From NCBI GenBank assembly GCA_023241745.1, contig JALQCY010000001.1:770064-834063 (forward strand): a stretch of 64,000 bases of DNA. Direction: 5' to 3'. Positions 1-7,294 of this stretch are shown one piece after another (the first letter of the stretch is position 1; every line of letters starts with the position of its first letter). The stretch is from Isoptericola peretonis. Its GTDB lineage: Bacteria; Actinomycetota; Actinomycetes; Actinomycetales; Cellulomonadaceae. The notes under the pieces were generated by a model. That model saw only the letters and a list, made by a program, of their open reading frames with translations, was not told the origin of the DNA and did not search any database. Both the position numbers and the translations under genes were made by a program.

Positions 1-497
1 GCGATGTCGAGGCCGAGCTGGAAGCCGGGGCGGCGCCACGGCACCCACACGACCTTGCCGCCGAAGGCCTTCGCCGTCAGCTCCGGGCCGTCGACGGCGG
101 TCGCGATCGCGATCCCGGCGTCCGGGTGCAGGTGGTCCACGTGCGCGGCGTCGACCAGGCCGTGCATGGCCGTGTCGATGCTCGGGGCGGCACCGCCCTT
201 GCCGTGGAGGCAGTAGTCGAACGCGGCGACCATCTCGTCCTCGCGCTCCAGGCCCGGGTACACGTCCACGAGGGCGCGCAGGCGGTCGAGGCGCAGGACG
301 GCGAGACCCTTCTCGGTGAGGGTGCCGAGGTCGCCGCCGGAGCCCTTGACCCACAGCAGCTCGACGTCCTGCCCCGTGACCGGGTCCTTCTCCACGCCCT
401 TGGCGGACGTGTTGCCGCCGGCGTAGTTGGTGTTGCGCGGGTCGGCGCCGAGGCGGTTCGAACGCTCGACGAGAGAGGCGACGGTCTGGTTCGTCAT
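1..497 (-). CDS. Rhamnulose-phosphate aldolase/lactaldehyde dehydrogenase-type bifunctional protein (N-terminal part)
   Basis: The first 165 residues of a class II aldolase domain are visible; the rest lies beyond the window edge. Seen: a GGNTS motif at residues 27-31, KGSGGDL at 51-57 and a DHLHPDA stretch near residue 120 that would carry zinc-binding histidines. In bacteria of this type, such an N-terminus normally belongs to a protein of about 680 residues that fuses an aldolase splitting L-rhamnulose-1-phosphate with a short-chain dehydrogenase acting on lactaldehyde. The second half cannot be seen, so the fusion is inferred from family and context. It is the last visible gene of a leftward rhaI operon, 65 bp after the hydrolase. 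The start is ATG at 497; a rhamnulokinase gene is not in the window. Confidence 0.85.
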   Translation of the reverse strand, partial: MTNQTVASLVERSNRLGADPRNTNYAGGNTSAKGVEKDPVTGQDVELLWVKGSGGDLGTLTEKGLAVLRLDRLRALVDVYPGLEREDEMVAAFDYCLHGKGGAAPSIDTAMHGLVDAAHVDHLHPDAGIAIATAVDGPELTAKAFGGKVVWVPWRRPGFQLGLDI

Positions 498-562
498 CGG
501 TGCTCCGGTGGTCGGTCGGTCCGTCGGCCGACGGACGTGAGGGTGTGCGTGCGAGGGAGTGG

Positions 563-1465
563 TCAGGGCGAGGGCTCGTGCGTGGTGCCGAGGAGCGCGT
601 CGGTGGTGAGCCACGCGGCCATGCGCGCGATGCTGCGCGCGCAGCCGGGATGCTCGGGCTGGTTGAGGTGGCCGTGCGTGGTGCCGTCCTCGCGCACGAG
701 CAGGACGTCGACCCCGGCGGCGGCCAGCTCGGAGGCGTAGGCCTCGCCCGACGAGCGCAGCCCGTCGTGGTCGGAGGTCAGGACGAACGTGGGTGCCAGA
801 CCACGCAGGTCCTGGCCACCCGGGAACGCGTAGGGGGAGGTCGGCCCCTCGCGGTGCCCGAGGTAGTTGTCGTTCATCGCCAGGACCAGCGGGGGCGGGA
901 AGCTGCCCCCGGGGATCGCCGCGACCTTGGCGGCGAGCTCCGGGGAGTGCGCCGGCAGCGCGTGGTGCGCCACCGGGTACGCGAGCAGGGTGCTGCGCAC
1001 CGGCGTGCCCGCGTCGCGCAACCGGAGCGACGCTCCCGCCGCGAGGTTGCCGCCCGCGCTCGCCCCGCCGATCGACCAGCGGTCGGGGGCCACGCCGAGG
1101 TCCGCGCCGCGGGCCCAGTCGAACGCGAACCCGACCTCCTCGGACGGCACGGGGAAGCGCACGCCGTCGCCGCGCACGGGAGCGCCGCCGACGGCGGCAT
1201 CCTCGAACGGGGTGACGAGGCGGTACTCGACGCTGACGACGAGCACGCCGGCGGCCGCCAGGCGACGGGCGACGCCGTCGCCCTCGTGCATGTCCAGGTC
1301 GCCGTGCATGAACCCGCCGCCGTGCGCCCAGACCAGGCCCGCGACCGGCGTCGTCCCGGGGGTGTAGACGCGCACCCGCAGGTCGCCGTGGGGACCGTCG
1401 AGCACGCGGTCGGCGACCGCGACCACCGCAGCCGCCGCCTGCGAGGTCGTCTCCGTCGTCGTCAT
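563..1465 (-). CDS. Alpha/beta hydrolase of the hormone-sensitive-lipase type (probable esterase)
   Basis: A 300-residue cytoplasmic alpha/beta hydrolase. Seen: oxyanion-hole motif HGGGF at 48-52, nucleophile elbow GASAGG with Ser136, a probable catalytic Asp at 234 in SDHDGLR, and catalytic His at 264 in TTHGH. No signal peptide is evident. The ATG at 1465 follows the rhaI stop by 2 bp, so the genes are probably translated together, and the aldolase/dehydrogenase follows 65 bp later. Position between two core rhamnose enzymes suggests it de-esterifies an acylated or acetylated rhamnose-containing substrate inside the cell, but this is inference; the family accepts many short esters. It is not a standard member of rhamnose operons. 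Confidence 0.85.
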   Translation of the reverse strand: MTTTETTSQAAAAVVAVADRVLDGPHGDLRVRVYTPGTTPVAGLVWAHGGGFMHGDLDMHEGDGVARRLAAAGVLVVSVEYRLVTPFEDAAVGGAPVRGDGVRFPVPSEEVGFAFDWARGADLGVAPDRWSIGGASAGGNLAAGASLRLRDAGTPVRSTLLAYPVAHHALPAHSPELAAKVAAIPGGSFPPPLVLAMNDNYLGHREGPTSPYAFPGGQDLRGLAPTFVLTSDHDGLRSSGEAYASELAAAGVDVLLVREDGTTHGHLNQPEHPGCARSIARMAAWLTTDALLGTTHEPSP

Positions 1466-1467
1466 GT

Positions 1468-2649
1468 TCAGGCGCCCCAGCCGGCCTGCCGGCCGCCCAC
1501 CCGCTCGGCGGCGATCTTCGCCGCGTACCCGGAGGCGGCGAAGGCCTTCATCGGGTCGGCGTCGAGGCCCTGCTCGGCCCGCAGGTCGGCGAGGAGCCCG
1601 CGGACGTCGGTGTTGTAGGCGTCCATGAGCACGCCGTTCGCGGCGAGCACGTCGCCGGACCGCTGCGCGGCGTCGAGCGCCTCGGCGTCCACGAGCAGCG
1701 CCTTGGCGGTGGCCTCCTGCACGTTCATCACGGAGCGGATCTGGCCGGGGATCTTTTCCTCGATGTTGTGGCACTGGTCGAGCATGAAGTTCACCCCCGA
1801 CTCCGGGCGCAGCGCGTCCGCCTGCACGATCTCGTGCATGATCCGGAACAGCTGGAACGGGTCCGCGGCGCCCGCCATGAGGTCGTCGTCGGCGTAGAAG
1901 CGCGAGTTGAAGTCGAACGCGCCGAGCCGGCCCTGCCGCAGCAGCTGGGCCACGATGAACTCGATGTTGGTGCCCGGCGCGTGATGACCGGTGTCGAGCA
2001 CGACCTTGGCCTTCTCGCCGAGGGCCAGGCAGTGCAGCAGCGACGTGCCCCAGTCCGGCACGTCCGTGTGGTAGAACGCCGGCTCGAAGAACTTGTACTC
2101 GAGCACCATCCGGTGGTCGTCGTCGAGCTGGGCGTAGATCGCGGCCAACGACTCGGCCAGCCGGTCCTGGCGGGCGCGGATCGAGTCCTGCCCCGGGTAG
2201 TTGGTGCCGTCCGGCAGCCAGATCTTCAGCTCGGTGGAGCCCGTGGCCCGCATGACGTCGATGCACTGCACGTGGTGGGCGATCGCCTTGCGGCGCACGT
2301 CCGGGTCGGCGTGCGTGAGCGAGCCGAGCTTGTAGTCGTCGTCCTGGAACAGGTTCGAGTTGATCATCCCGATGGTCACGCCGTGCTCCTTGGCGTGCCG
2401 GGCCAGGTCGGAGAAGTCGTCCACCAGGTCCCACGGGACGTGCAGCGACACGCGCGGCGCGATGCCCGTGTACCGGTGCACCTGGGCGGCGTCCGCGATC
2501 TTCTCGTACGGGTCGCGGGGGGTCCCGGGAGAGCCGAAGACCTTGAACCGGGTGCCCGAGTTGCCGAACGCCCACGAGGGCAGCTCGATGGTCTGCTCGC
2601 CGAGGGCCTTGCGCAGCCGTGCGTCGAGCACGGGCGTCGTCGCCGTCAT
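1468..2649 (-). CDS. rhaI: L-rhamnose isomerase
   Basis: Converts L-rhamnose to L-rhamnulose, the first committed step of the phosphorylative rhamnose pathway. The 393-residue protein resembles the Pseudomonas stutzeri RhaI branch rather than E. coli RhaA. Metal-site segments are recognisable: EYKFFEP from 184, DTGHH at 219-223 and DFNSRFYADDDL at 246-257. The ATG at 2649 has an upstream AGGAGG. A LacI-type operator lies 62 bp upstream (2711-2722), and the gene heads a leftward operon with the hydrolase and the aldolase/dehydrogenase. Confidence 0.95.
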   Translation of the reverse strand: MTATTPVLDARLRKALGEQTIELPSWAFGNSGTRFKVFGSPGTPRDPYEKIADAAQVHRYTGIAPRVSLHVPWDLVDDFSDLARHAKEHGVTIGMINSNLFQDDDYKLGSLTHADPDVRRKAIAHHVQCIDVMRATGSTELKIWLPDGTNYPGQDSIRARQDRLAESLAAIYAQLDDDHRMVLEYKFFEPAFYHTDVPDWGTSLLHCLALGEKAKVVLDTGHHAPGTNIEFIVAQLLRQGRLGAFDFNSRFYADDDLMAGAADPFQLFRIMHEIVQADALRPESGVNFMLDQCHNIEEKIPGQIRSVMNVQEATAKALLVDAEALDAAQRSGDVLAANGVLMDAYNTDVRGLLADLRAEQGLDADPMKAFAASGYAAKIAAERVGGRQAGWGA

Positions 2650-2710
2650 GTGTCCTCCTCGTCCGCGCTCCCTCGCGCGATGATGGTGCGCCCGTCGTGC
2701 GGCCGCGCTT

Positions 2711-2722
2711 TGAATCGTTTCA
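2711..2722 (-). promoter_or_regulatory. LacI-type operator upstream of rhaI
   Basis: TGAATCGTTTCA is an imperfect inverted repeat with a central CG, typical of LacI-family sites. Read in the rhaI direction it is GCTATGAAACGATTCA, which matches the site at rhaM (GCTATGAACCGTTTCA) even outside the palindrome. The regulator encoded from 3252 is the obvious candidate. Confidence 0.7.
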
Positions 2723-2787
2723 TAGCCTAGGTCGGCGACCGGGCGCCGTCAACCGTCCGCTCAGGATCGCCCCGTCGCGGGGCGGGG

Positions 2788-3162
2788 TCAGCCCGCGCGG
2801 CGCGCGGTCTCGAGCTGCGACTCGAGGTGGAAGACCTCCTCGAGCTGGACGAACCCCTCGTCGGGACGCCCGTCGGACGGCTCGAAGTAGCCCTGCATCG
2901 CGGCCTGCCAGCGCTCGTTGACCTCGCGGGCCGCCATGTCGCGCTGGGCACGCTCGTAGTCGTCCGTGCGCAGGACGCCGACCAGCAGGCCGTCGGCGCC
3001 GAGGAAGAGGCGGTAGTCGTGCCAGCCGGTCTCGGCCAGGGCCTCGAGCATCTCGGGCCAGACGGCGGCGTGCGCCGTCTTGTACTCGTCCAGGCGGTCG
3101 CGCCGTACACGGGACACGAAACAGACGTGCGTCGTTGCGCCGTCGTCGATGAAACGGTTCAT
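2788..3162 (-). CDS. rhaM: L-rhamnose mutarotase
   Basis: Interconverts the alpha and beta anomers of L-rhamnose, feeding the isomerase. The 124-residue protein keeps the family landmarks EYKTAHAAVWPE at 26-37, HDYRLFL at 48-54, VNERWQAAM at 81-89 and LEEVFHL at 107-113. Compared with E. coli RhaM it has about nine extra N-terminal residues, but no other start codon is available before the conserved THVCFV segment, so ATG at 3162 is kept. No Shine-Dalgarno is visible. The ATG lies inside a LacI-type operator and six bases after a TAGGTT -10-like element, so the transcript may be leaderless. The gene is transcribed separately from rhaI, with 138 bp between them. Confidence 0.92.
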   Translation of the reverse strand: MNRFIDDGATTHVCFVSRVRRDRLDEYKTAHAAVWPEMLEALAETGWHDYRLFLGADGLLVGVLRTDDYERAQRDMAAREVNERWQAAMQGYFEPSDGRPDEGFVQLEEVFHLESQLETARRAG

Positions 3163-3174
3163 AGCATGAACCTA
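3150..3174 (-). promoter_or_regulatory. rhaM promoter and operator overlapping the start codon
   Basis: On the minus strand TAGGTT (3174-3169) is followed by six bases and then the ATG of rhaM (3162-3160). The operator TGAAACGGTTCA (3150-3161 on the plus strand) therefore covers the predicted +1 to +12 region. A good -35 box was not found. Confidence 0.55.
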
Positions 3175-3251
3175 GCAAGTCCGCGCCACGATCAGGTGCC
3201 TTTAGGCTGAAGCCCAGGCGCGACGAGGCGCCCGAACACGAGGAGCAGCAC

Positions 3252-4271
3252 ATGACGACGACCGCCCCCCGCCGCCGCGCGTCGATCAGCGACGTCGCGC
3301 GCCTGGCCAAGGTGTCGGTCGGCACCGTCTCCAACGTCCTCAACCGCCCGGACCGGGTCTCCCCCACGACGCGCGAGCGCGTGCTCGCGGCCATCGACGA
3401 CCTCGCCTTCGTGCCGAACGGCTCCGCGCGCCAGCTCCGCGCCGGCACCATCACGACCGCCGGCGCGATCGTGCTCGACGTGTCGAACCCCTTCTTCACC
3501 GACGTGGCCCGGGGCATCGAGGACCGCCTGGAGGAGGCGGACTACACGCTGATGCTCGCGAGCTCCGACGAGAACCCGGAGCGCGAGGCCCGGTACCTGC
3601 GGCTCTTCGAGGAGCACGGCGTGCAGGGCGTGATGGTCGTCCCGGCCACGCCCGACGTCGAGCACCTCGAGACGCTCCGGGGGCGCGGCCTGCGCGTGGT
3701 GCTCCTCGACCGGCCGTCGCCCGTCGACACGCTCTCGTCCGTGGCCGTCGACGACCGTGCGGGCGCCGCCGCGGCCGCCCGCCACCTCGTGGAGCTCGGC
3801 CACGAGCGCATCGCCTTCCTCAACGGCCCGCACACGATCCGCCAGTGCGCCGACCGCAGCGCCGGCCTGCACGACGCGCTCGTCGAGCTGGGCCTCGACC
3901 CGGACCGGGCGCTCGTCGAGATCACGATCCCCACCCTCAACGCCGACGGCGGCCAGGGCGGCACCGAGCAGGTGCTCGCCCTCGCCGACCGGCCGACGGC
4001 CACCATGTGCGTCAACGACCTCACCGCCCTCGGCGCCCTGCGCACGCTGCGCGCCGCGGGCGTCCCCGTGCCGTCGGGCATGGCGGTGGTCGGGTACGAC
4101 GACGTCGCCTTCGCCGGCGAGCTGGCCACGCCGCTCACATCGGTGCGCCAGCCCACGCACCAGCTCGGTCACCGCGCGGCCGACCTGCTGCTGGACCCGG
4201 ACGACGCCGTCGTGCAGGTCACGTTCCAGCCCGAGCTGGTGGTCCGCGAGTCCACGACCGGCGTCGGCTGA
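3252..4271 (+). CDS. LacI-family regulator, probable rhamnose repressor
   Basis: A 339-residue DNA-binding regulator. The helix-turn-helix and hinge occupy about residues 11-60, with the classic VSVGTVSNVLNRPDRVS pattern at 21-37; the remainder is a periplasmic-binding-protein-like sensor domain with the usual GYDDVAFA motif near 280. It is divergent from rhaM and adjacent to the rhamnose catabolic genes, and two near-identical operators lie in front of rhaM and rhaI. That makes it the likely local repressor, with rhamnose, rhamnulose or a phosphorylated derivative as inducer. The start is ATG at 3252 with GAGGAG upstream. It converges on the gene ending at 4302; a short 6-bp inverted repeat (4267-4272 and 4301-4306) spans both stop codons. 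Confidence 0.9.
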   Translation: MTTTAPRRRASISDVARLAKVSVGTVSNVLNRPDRVSPTTRERVLAAIDDLAFVPNGSARQLRAGTITTAGAIVLDVSNPFFTDVARGIEDRLEEADYTLMLASSDENPEREARYLRLFEEHGVQGVMVVPATPDVEHLETLRGRGLRVVLLDRPSPVDTLSSVAVDDRAGAAAAARHLVELGHERIAFLNGPHTIRQCADRSAGLHDALVELGLDPDRALVEITIPTLNADGGQGGTEQVLALADRPTATMCVNDLTALGALRTLRAAGVPVPSGMAVVGYDDVAFAGELATPLTSVRQPTHQLGHRAADLLLDPDDAVVQVTFQPELVVRESTTGVG

Positions 4272-4301
4272 CCTCGCCGCAGGCCGGCCCGGTCCGCCGC
4301 G

Positions 4302-4784
4302 TCAGCTCACGAGGATCTGCGTCGAGGACTCCTTGATCCGGGCGTTGGCCCACCGCACCTGGCGCAGCGTGTCGGCGTGGCACCGCGAGGCCAGGGCGAG
4401 CAGTTCCGCGTGCTTGACGCCCTGGGCCGCCTGAGCCAGCATCTCCCAGTCCACGGAGACGCCGGACGCCCGGGTGAAGACCCCCCGCAGGTCGCGGAGC
4501 ATCAGCAGCTCCGCGGGGCCCTCGCGGCCCAGCAGCGTCGAGGCGCGGTCCCGCAGCCCCCGGCCGAGCGAGGACTCGTGCTCCGGCTCGGGATCGAGGT
4601 CCTGGCCGTACCGGCGCCCGATCTCTGCGACCTCGCGCACGTGACGCTGCGACCAGGCCGCGACGTCCCGGGCCACGTGGTACGTCTCGTGGTCGACGCG
4701 GTGCCGCTCGGAGACCCGGAGCAGCTCCTGGGCCAGGTCGTTCTCCGCGCGGTGCAGCTCCGCGAGCGCCAGCCCGATCCTCAT
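4302..4784 (-). CDS. Hypothetical helical protein coupled to the molybdopterin enzyme
   Basis: I do not recognise this 160-residue protein. It looks soluble and largely alpha-helical, with no signal peptide or membrane segment and with scattered histidines (for example SERHRVDHETYHVARD near residue 28 and SQRHVREV near 49). The single cysteine lies in the SRCHADTLRQVRWAN segment near the C-terminus. Its ATG at 4784 overlaps the stop of the upstream molybdopterin oxidoreductase by 4 bp, so the two are almost certainly co-translated. An assembly or accessory role for that enzyme is possible but unproven. Confidence 0.75.
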   Translation of the reverse strand: MRIGLALAELHRAENDLAQELLRVSERHRVDHETYHVARDVAAWSQRHVREVAEIGRRYGQDLDPEPEHESSLGRGLRDRASTLLGREGPAELLMLRDLRGVFTRASGVSVDWEMLAQAAQGVKHAELLALASRCHADTLRQVRWANARIKESSTQILVS

Positions 4785-7252
4785 CGCCGCCTCCCTGGTG
4801 GCTCGGTCGTCAGGTCCTCGTCCACCTCGGCGGCACGGCCGCCGACGGTCGCCGGCACGCCCGCCGTGACGGGCGCCGACCCGGTGGTCGTCGGGGCGGG
4901 GGCGGGCACGCCGCCGCCCGGAGCGACCTTGCGCACCGCCGCGGCGGCCGTCTTGAAGATCGGCTGCTTCGAGCACGGGTCCCAGTCCGTCAGGGTGAGC
5001 TCGTTGGCCGCCCTCGCGGTCCCGTCGGGCGCGTGCCCGCCGTCGGTGTCCCAGTAGCCGTAGTGGAACGGCAGGAAGACGACGCCGGGACGGATGCCTC
5101 CGACGCGCACCTTCGCCCGGACGGCGCCGCGGGGCGTCGACACCTCGGTCAGGTCGCCCTCCTCGAGGCCCAGCGCGGCGGCGTCGTGCGCGGACACCTC
5201 GACCCAGACGTCGGGCGCCGCGGCCTGCAGCTGGGGCACCCGACCCGTCTTGGTGCGGGTGTGGAAGTGGTAGAGCGTGCGCCCGGTGACGAGCTGGAGC
5301 GGGAACTCCTCGCTCGGTGTCTCGTGCGGCACGAGGTACTCGGCGAACTTCAGCACCCCGCGGCCCTCGGGGTTCATGGCGGCGTACTCGGTGGGCTCGA
5401 GGGGCGCGCCGGTGACGAGGTCGCGGCCGTAGCTCTCGCAGTAGTCGGGGGCCGCGAAGAACTTCCCGTCGGCGTAGAGCCGCTCGGTGCCGTCGGGGTG
5501 CTCCTCGGTGCAGGGCCACTGGATGCCGCTGCCGCCGCGCAGCCGGTCGTACGTCAGGCCGGTGTAGTCGCAGGGCCGCCCGCGGCTGCACTCCTTCCAC
5601 GCCTCGAACGCCGACTCCGGGTCGTGCCACCTCACCAACGGCGCCCCGTCCTTGTCCTGCAGCCCCATCCGGTGCGCGAAGTCGACGAAGATGTCGAGGT
5701 CCGCCCGGGCCTCGCCTGGGGGATCCACGGCCTTCTCCGAGAGGTGCACGGTGCGGTCCACGTTCGTGAACGTGCCGGTCTTCTCGCCCCAGGTCGCCGC
5801 GGGGAGCACGACGTCGGCCAGCTGCGCCGTCTCGGTGAGGAAGACGTCCTGCACCACGAGGAACAGCCGCTCCTGGGCGAGGATCGAGCGGATGCGCCCC
5901 AGCTCCGGCAGCGACACCGCCGGGTTGGTGGCCTGCACCCACAGCAGGCGCAGCGAGCCGTCCTCGGCGTACCGGAACATCTGCATGGCGTGGGTGGGCG
6001 GCGAGTAGTGCGGGATCTGCATCGGGTCGAGGTTCCAGACCCGTGCCAGGTCGGCCACGTGCGCGTCGTTGGACCAGTTGCGGAAGCCCGCCAGGTCGCC
6101 GTCCGCGCCGCACTCGCGCGTGTTCTCCGCCGTGGGCTGGCCGTTCATCTGGAGCACGCCGCAGCCCGGTCGCCCGAGCATGCCGCGCAGGAGGTGCACG
6201 TTGTTGACCTGCACGGCGGCCGCCGTGGCCTGGTGCGACTGGTAGAAGCCCTGCAGGACGGTCGAGAGCAGATGGTCGGTGGTGCCGATCAGCCGGGCGG
6301 CCTCGCGCAGGTCGTCGGCCGGCACGTCGCAGATCTCGGCCGCCCGCTCCACCGGGAAGTCCTTCAGCCGCTCGGCCAGCTCTTCGTACCCGACGGTGTG
6401 CCGGCCGACGTAGTCGTGGTCCACCCAGTCGTGCGCGACGACGATCTCGTGCAGCAGCCCGTTCATGAGCGCGACGTTCGTGCCCGGGCGCGGCGCGAGG
6501 TGCACCGTCGCCGCGCGCGCCACGGGAGTCTCGCGCGGGTCGACGCACACGACCGCGGGCGGGTTCGGGCCGGCGAGCCGGTCGAGGATCCGGGCCCACA
6601 GCACCGACTGGGTCTCGGCCATGTTGTGCCCGAACAGGGCGATGACCTCGGCGTGGTCGACGTCGGTGTACGACCCGGGCTGTCCGTCGCAGCCGAACGA
6701 CTCCTTGAGCGCGGCCGCCGCGGTGGCCGTGCACAGCCGGGTGTTGCCGTCGACGTGGTTGGTGCCGATGCCGCCGTGCGCCACCACACCGAGTGTGTAG
6801 TACTCCTCCAGGAACAGCTGGCCGGAGGTGTAGAAGCCGAGGGCGCTCGGGCCCTGCTCGGCCAGCAGCTCCTGGGCCCGCCCGACGACGCGTCCCATGG
6901 CCTCGTCCCAGCTGGCCTCCACGAGCTCCCCGTCCTTGCGCACCAGGGGCCGGGTGAGCCGGTCCGGGGAGTGGTTCGCCTGCCACCCGTACAGGTCCTT
7001 GGGCCCGAGACGCCCGTGGTTGACGCGGTCCTGGACGCGGCCGCGCACGCCGACGATCCGGTCGTCCTTGACCGCGATGTCCAGGCCGTCGCCGTTGGAG
7101 TGCAGGATCGTCGCCGACTGCACCCAGCGGTCGACGTCGTCGGGCACGAGCCCGTCGTCCAGCATCGTGTCCACGCGCGCGGGCCAGGGCTCGCCCCGCC
7201 CGTACGGCGTCCGCGTCCCCCACGGCTCCGCGATCCGGTCGATCCGTCCCAC
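4781..7252 (-). CDS. Molybdopterin-dependent oxidoreductase lacking the N-terminal FeS cysteines
   Basis: An 823-residue protein of the nitrate reductase/formate dehydrogenase-like bis-MGD family. Seen: VKDDRIVGVRGR at 61-72, GRLGPKDLYGW at 80-90, NTRLCTAT at 170-177 with Cys174 as probable Mo ligand, the NPAVSLPEL region, and a C-terminal molybdopterin dinucleotide-binding domain (VTGRTLYHFHTRT, then FLPFHYGY). Where relatives carry CxxC-x3-C for a 4Fe-4S cluster, this protein reads SATILHSNGDG (46-56), and there is no cysteine before 174. No TAT signal is present, so it should be cytoplasmic. The substrate cannot be told. A 4-bp overlap couples it to the next gene. Confidence 0.85.
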   Translation of the reverse strand: MGRIDRIAEPWGTRTPYGRGEPWPARVDTMLDDGLVPDDVDRWVQSATILHSNGDGLDIAVKDDRIVGVRGRVQDRVNHGRLGPKDLYGWQANHSPDRLTRPLVRKDGELVEASWDEAMGRVVGRAQELLAEQGPSALGFYTSGQLFLEEYYTLGVVAHGGIGTNHVDGNTRLCTATAAAALKESFGCDGQPGSYTDVDHAEVIALFGHNMAETQSVLWARILDRLAGPNPPAVVCVDPRETPVARAATVHLAPRPGTNVALMNGLLHEIVVAHDWVDHDYVGRHTVGYEELAERLKDFPVERAAEICDVPADDLREAARLIGTTDHLLSTVLQGFYQSHQATAAAVQVNNVHLLRGMLGRPGCGVLQMNGQPTAENTRECGADGDLAGFRNWSNDAHVADLARVWNLDPMQIPHYSPPTHAMQMFRYAEDGSLRLLWVQATNPAVSLPELGRIRSILAQERLFLVVQDVFLTETAQLADVVLPAATWGEKTGTFTNVDRTVHLSEKAVDPPGEARADLDIFVDFAHRMGLQDKDGAPLVRWHDPESAFEAWKECSRGRPCDYTGLTYDRLRGGSGIQWPCTEEHPDGTERLYADGKFFAAPDYCESYGRDLVTGAPLEPTEYAAMNPEGRGVLKFAEYLVPHETPSEEFPLQLVTGRTLYHFHTRTKTGRVPQLQAAAPDVWVEVSAHDAAALGLEEGDLTEVSTPRGAVRAKVRVGGIRPGVVFLPFHYGYWDTDGGHAPDGTARAANELTLTDWDPCSKQPIFKTAAAAVRKVAPGGGVPAPAPTTTGSAPVTAGVPATVGGRAAEVDEDLTTEPPGRRR

Positions 7253-7294
7253 GTCGTCCTCCCGTCCCCTGATGAACGTCGTCGTGCGCGGCCG

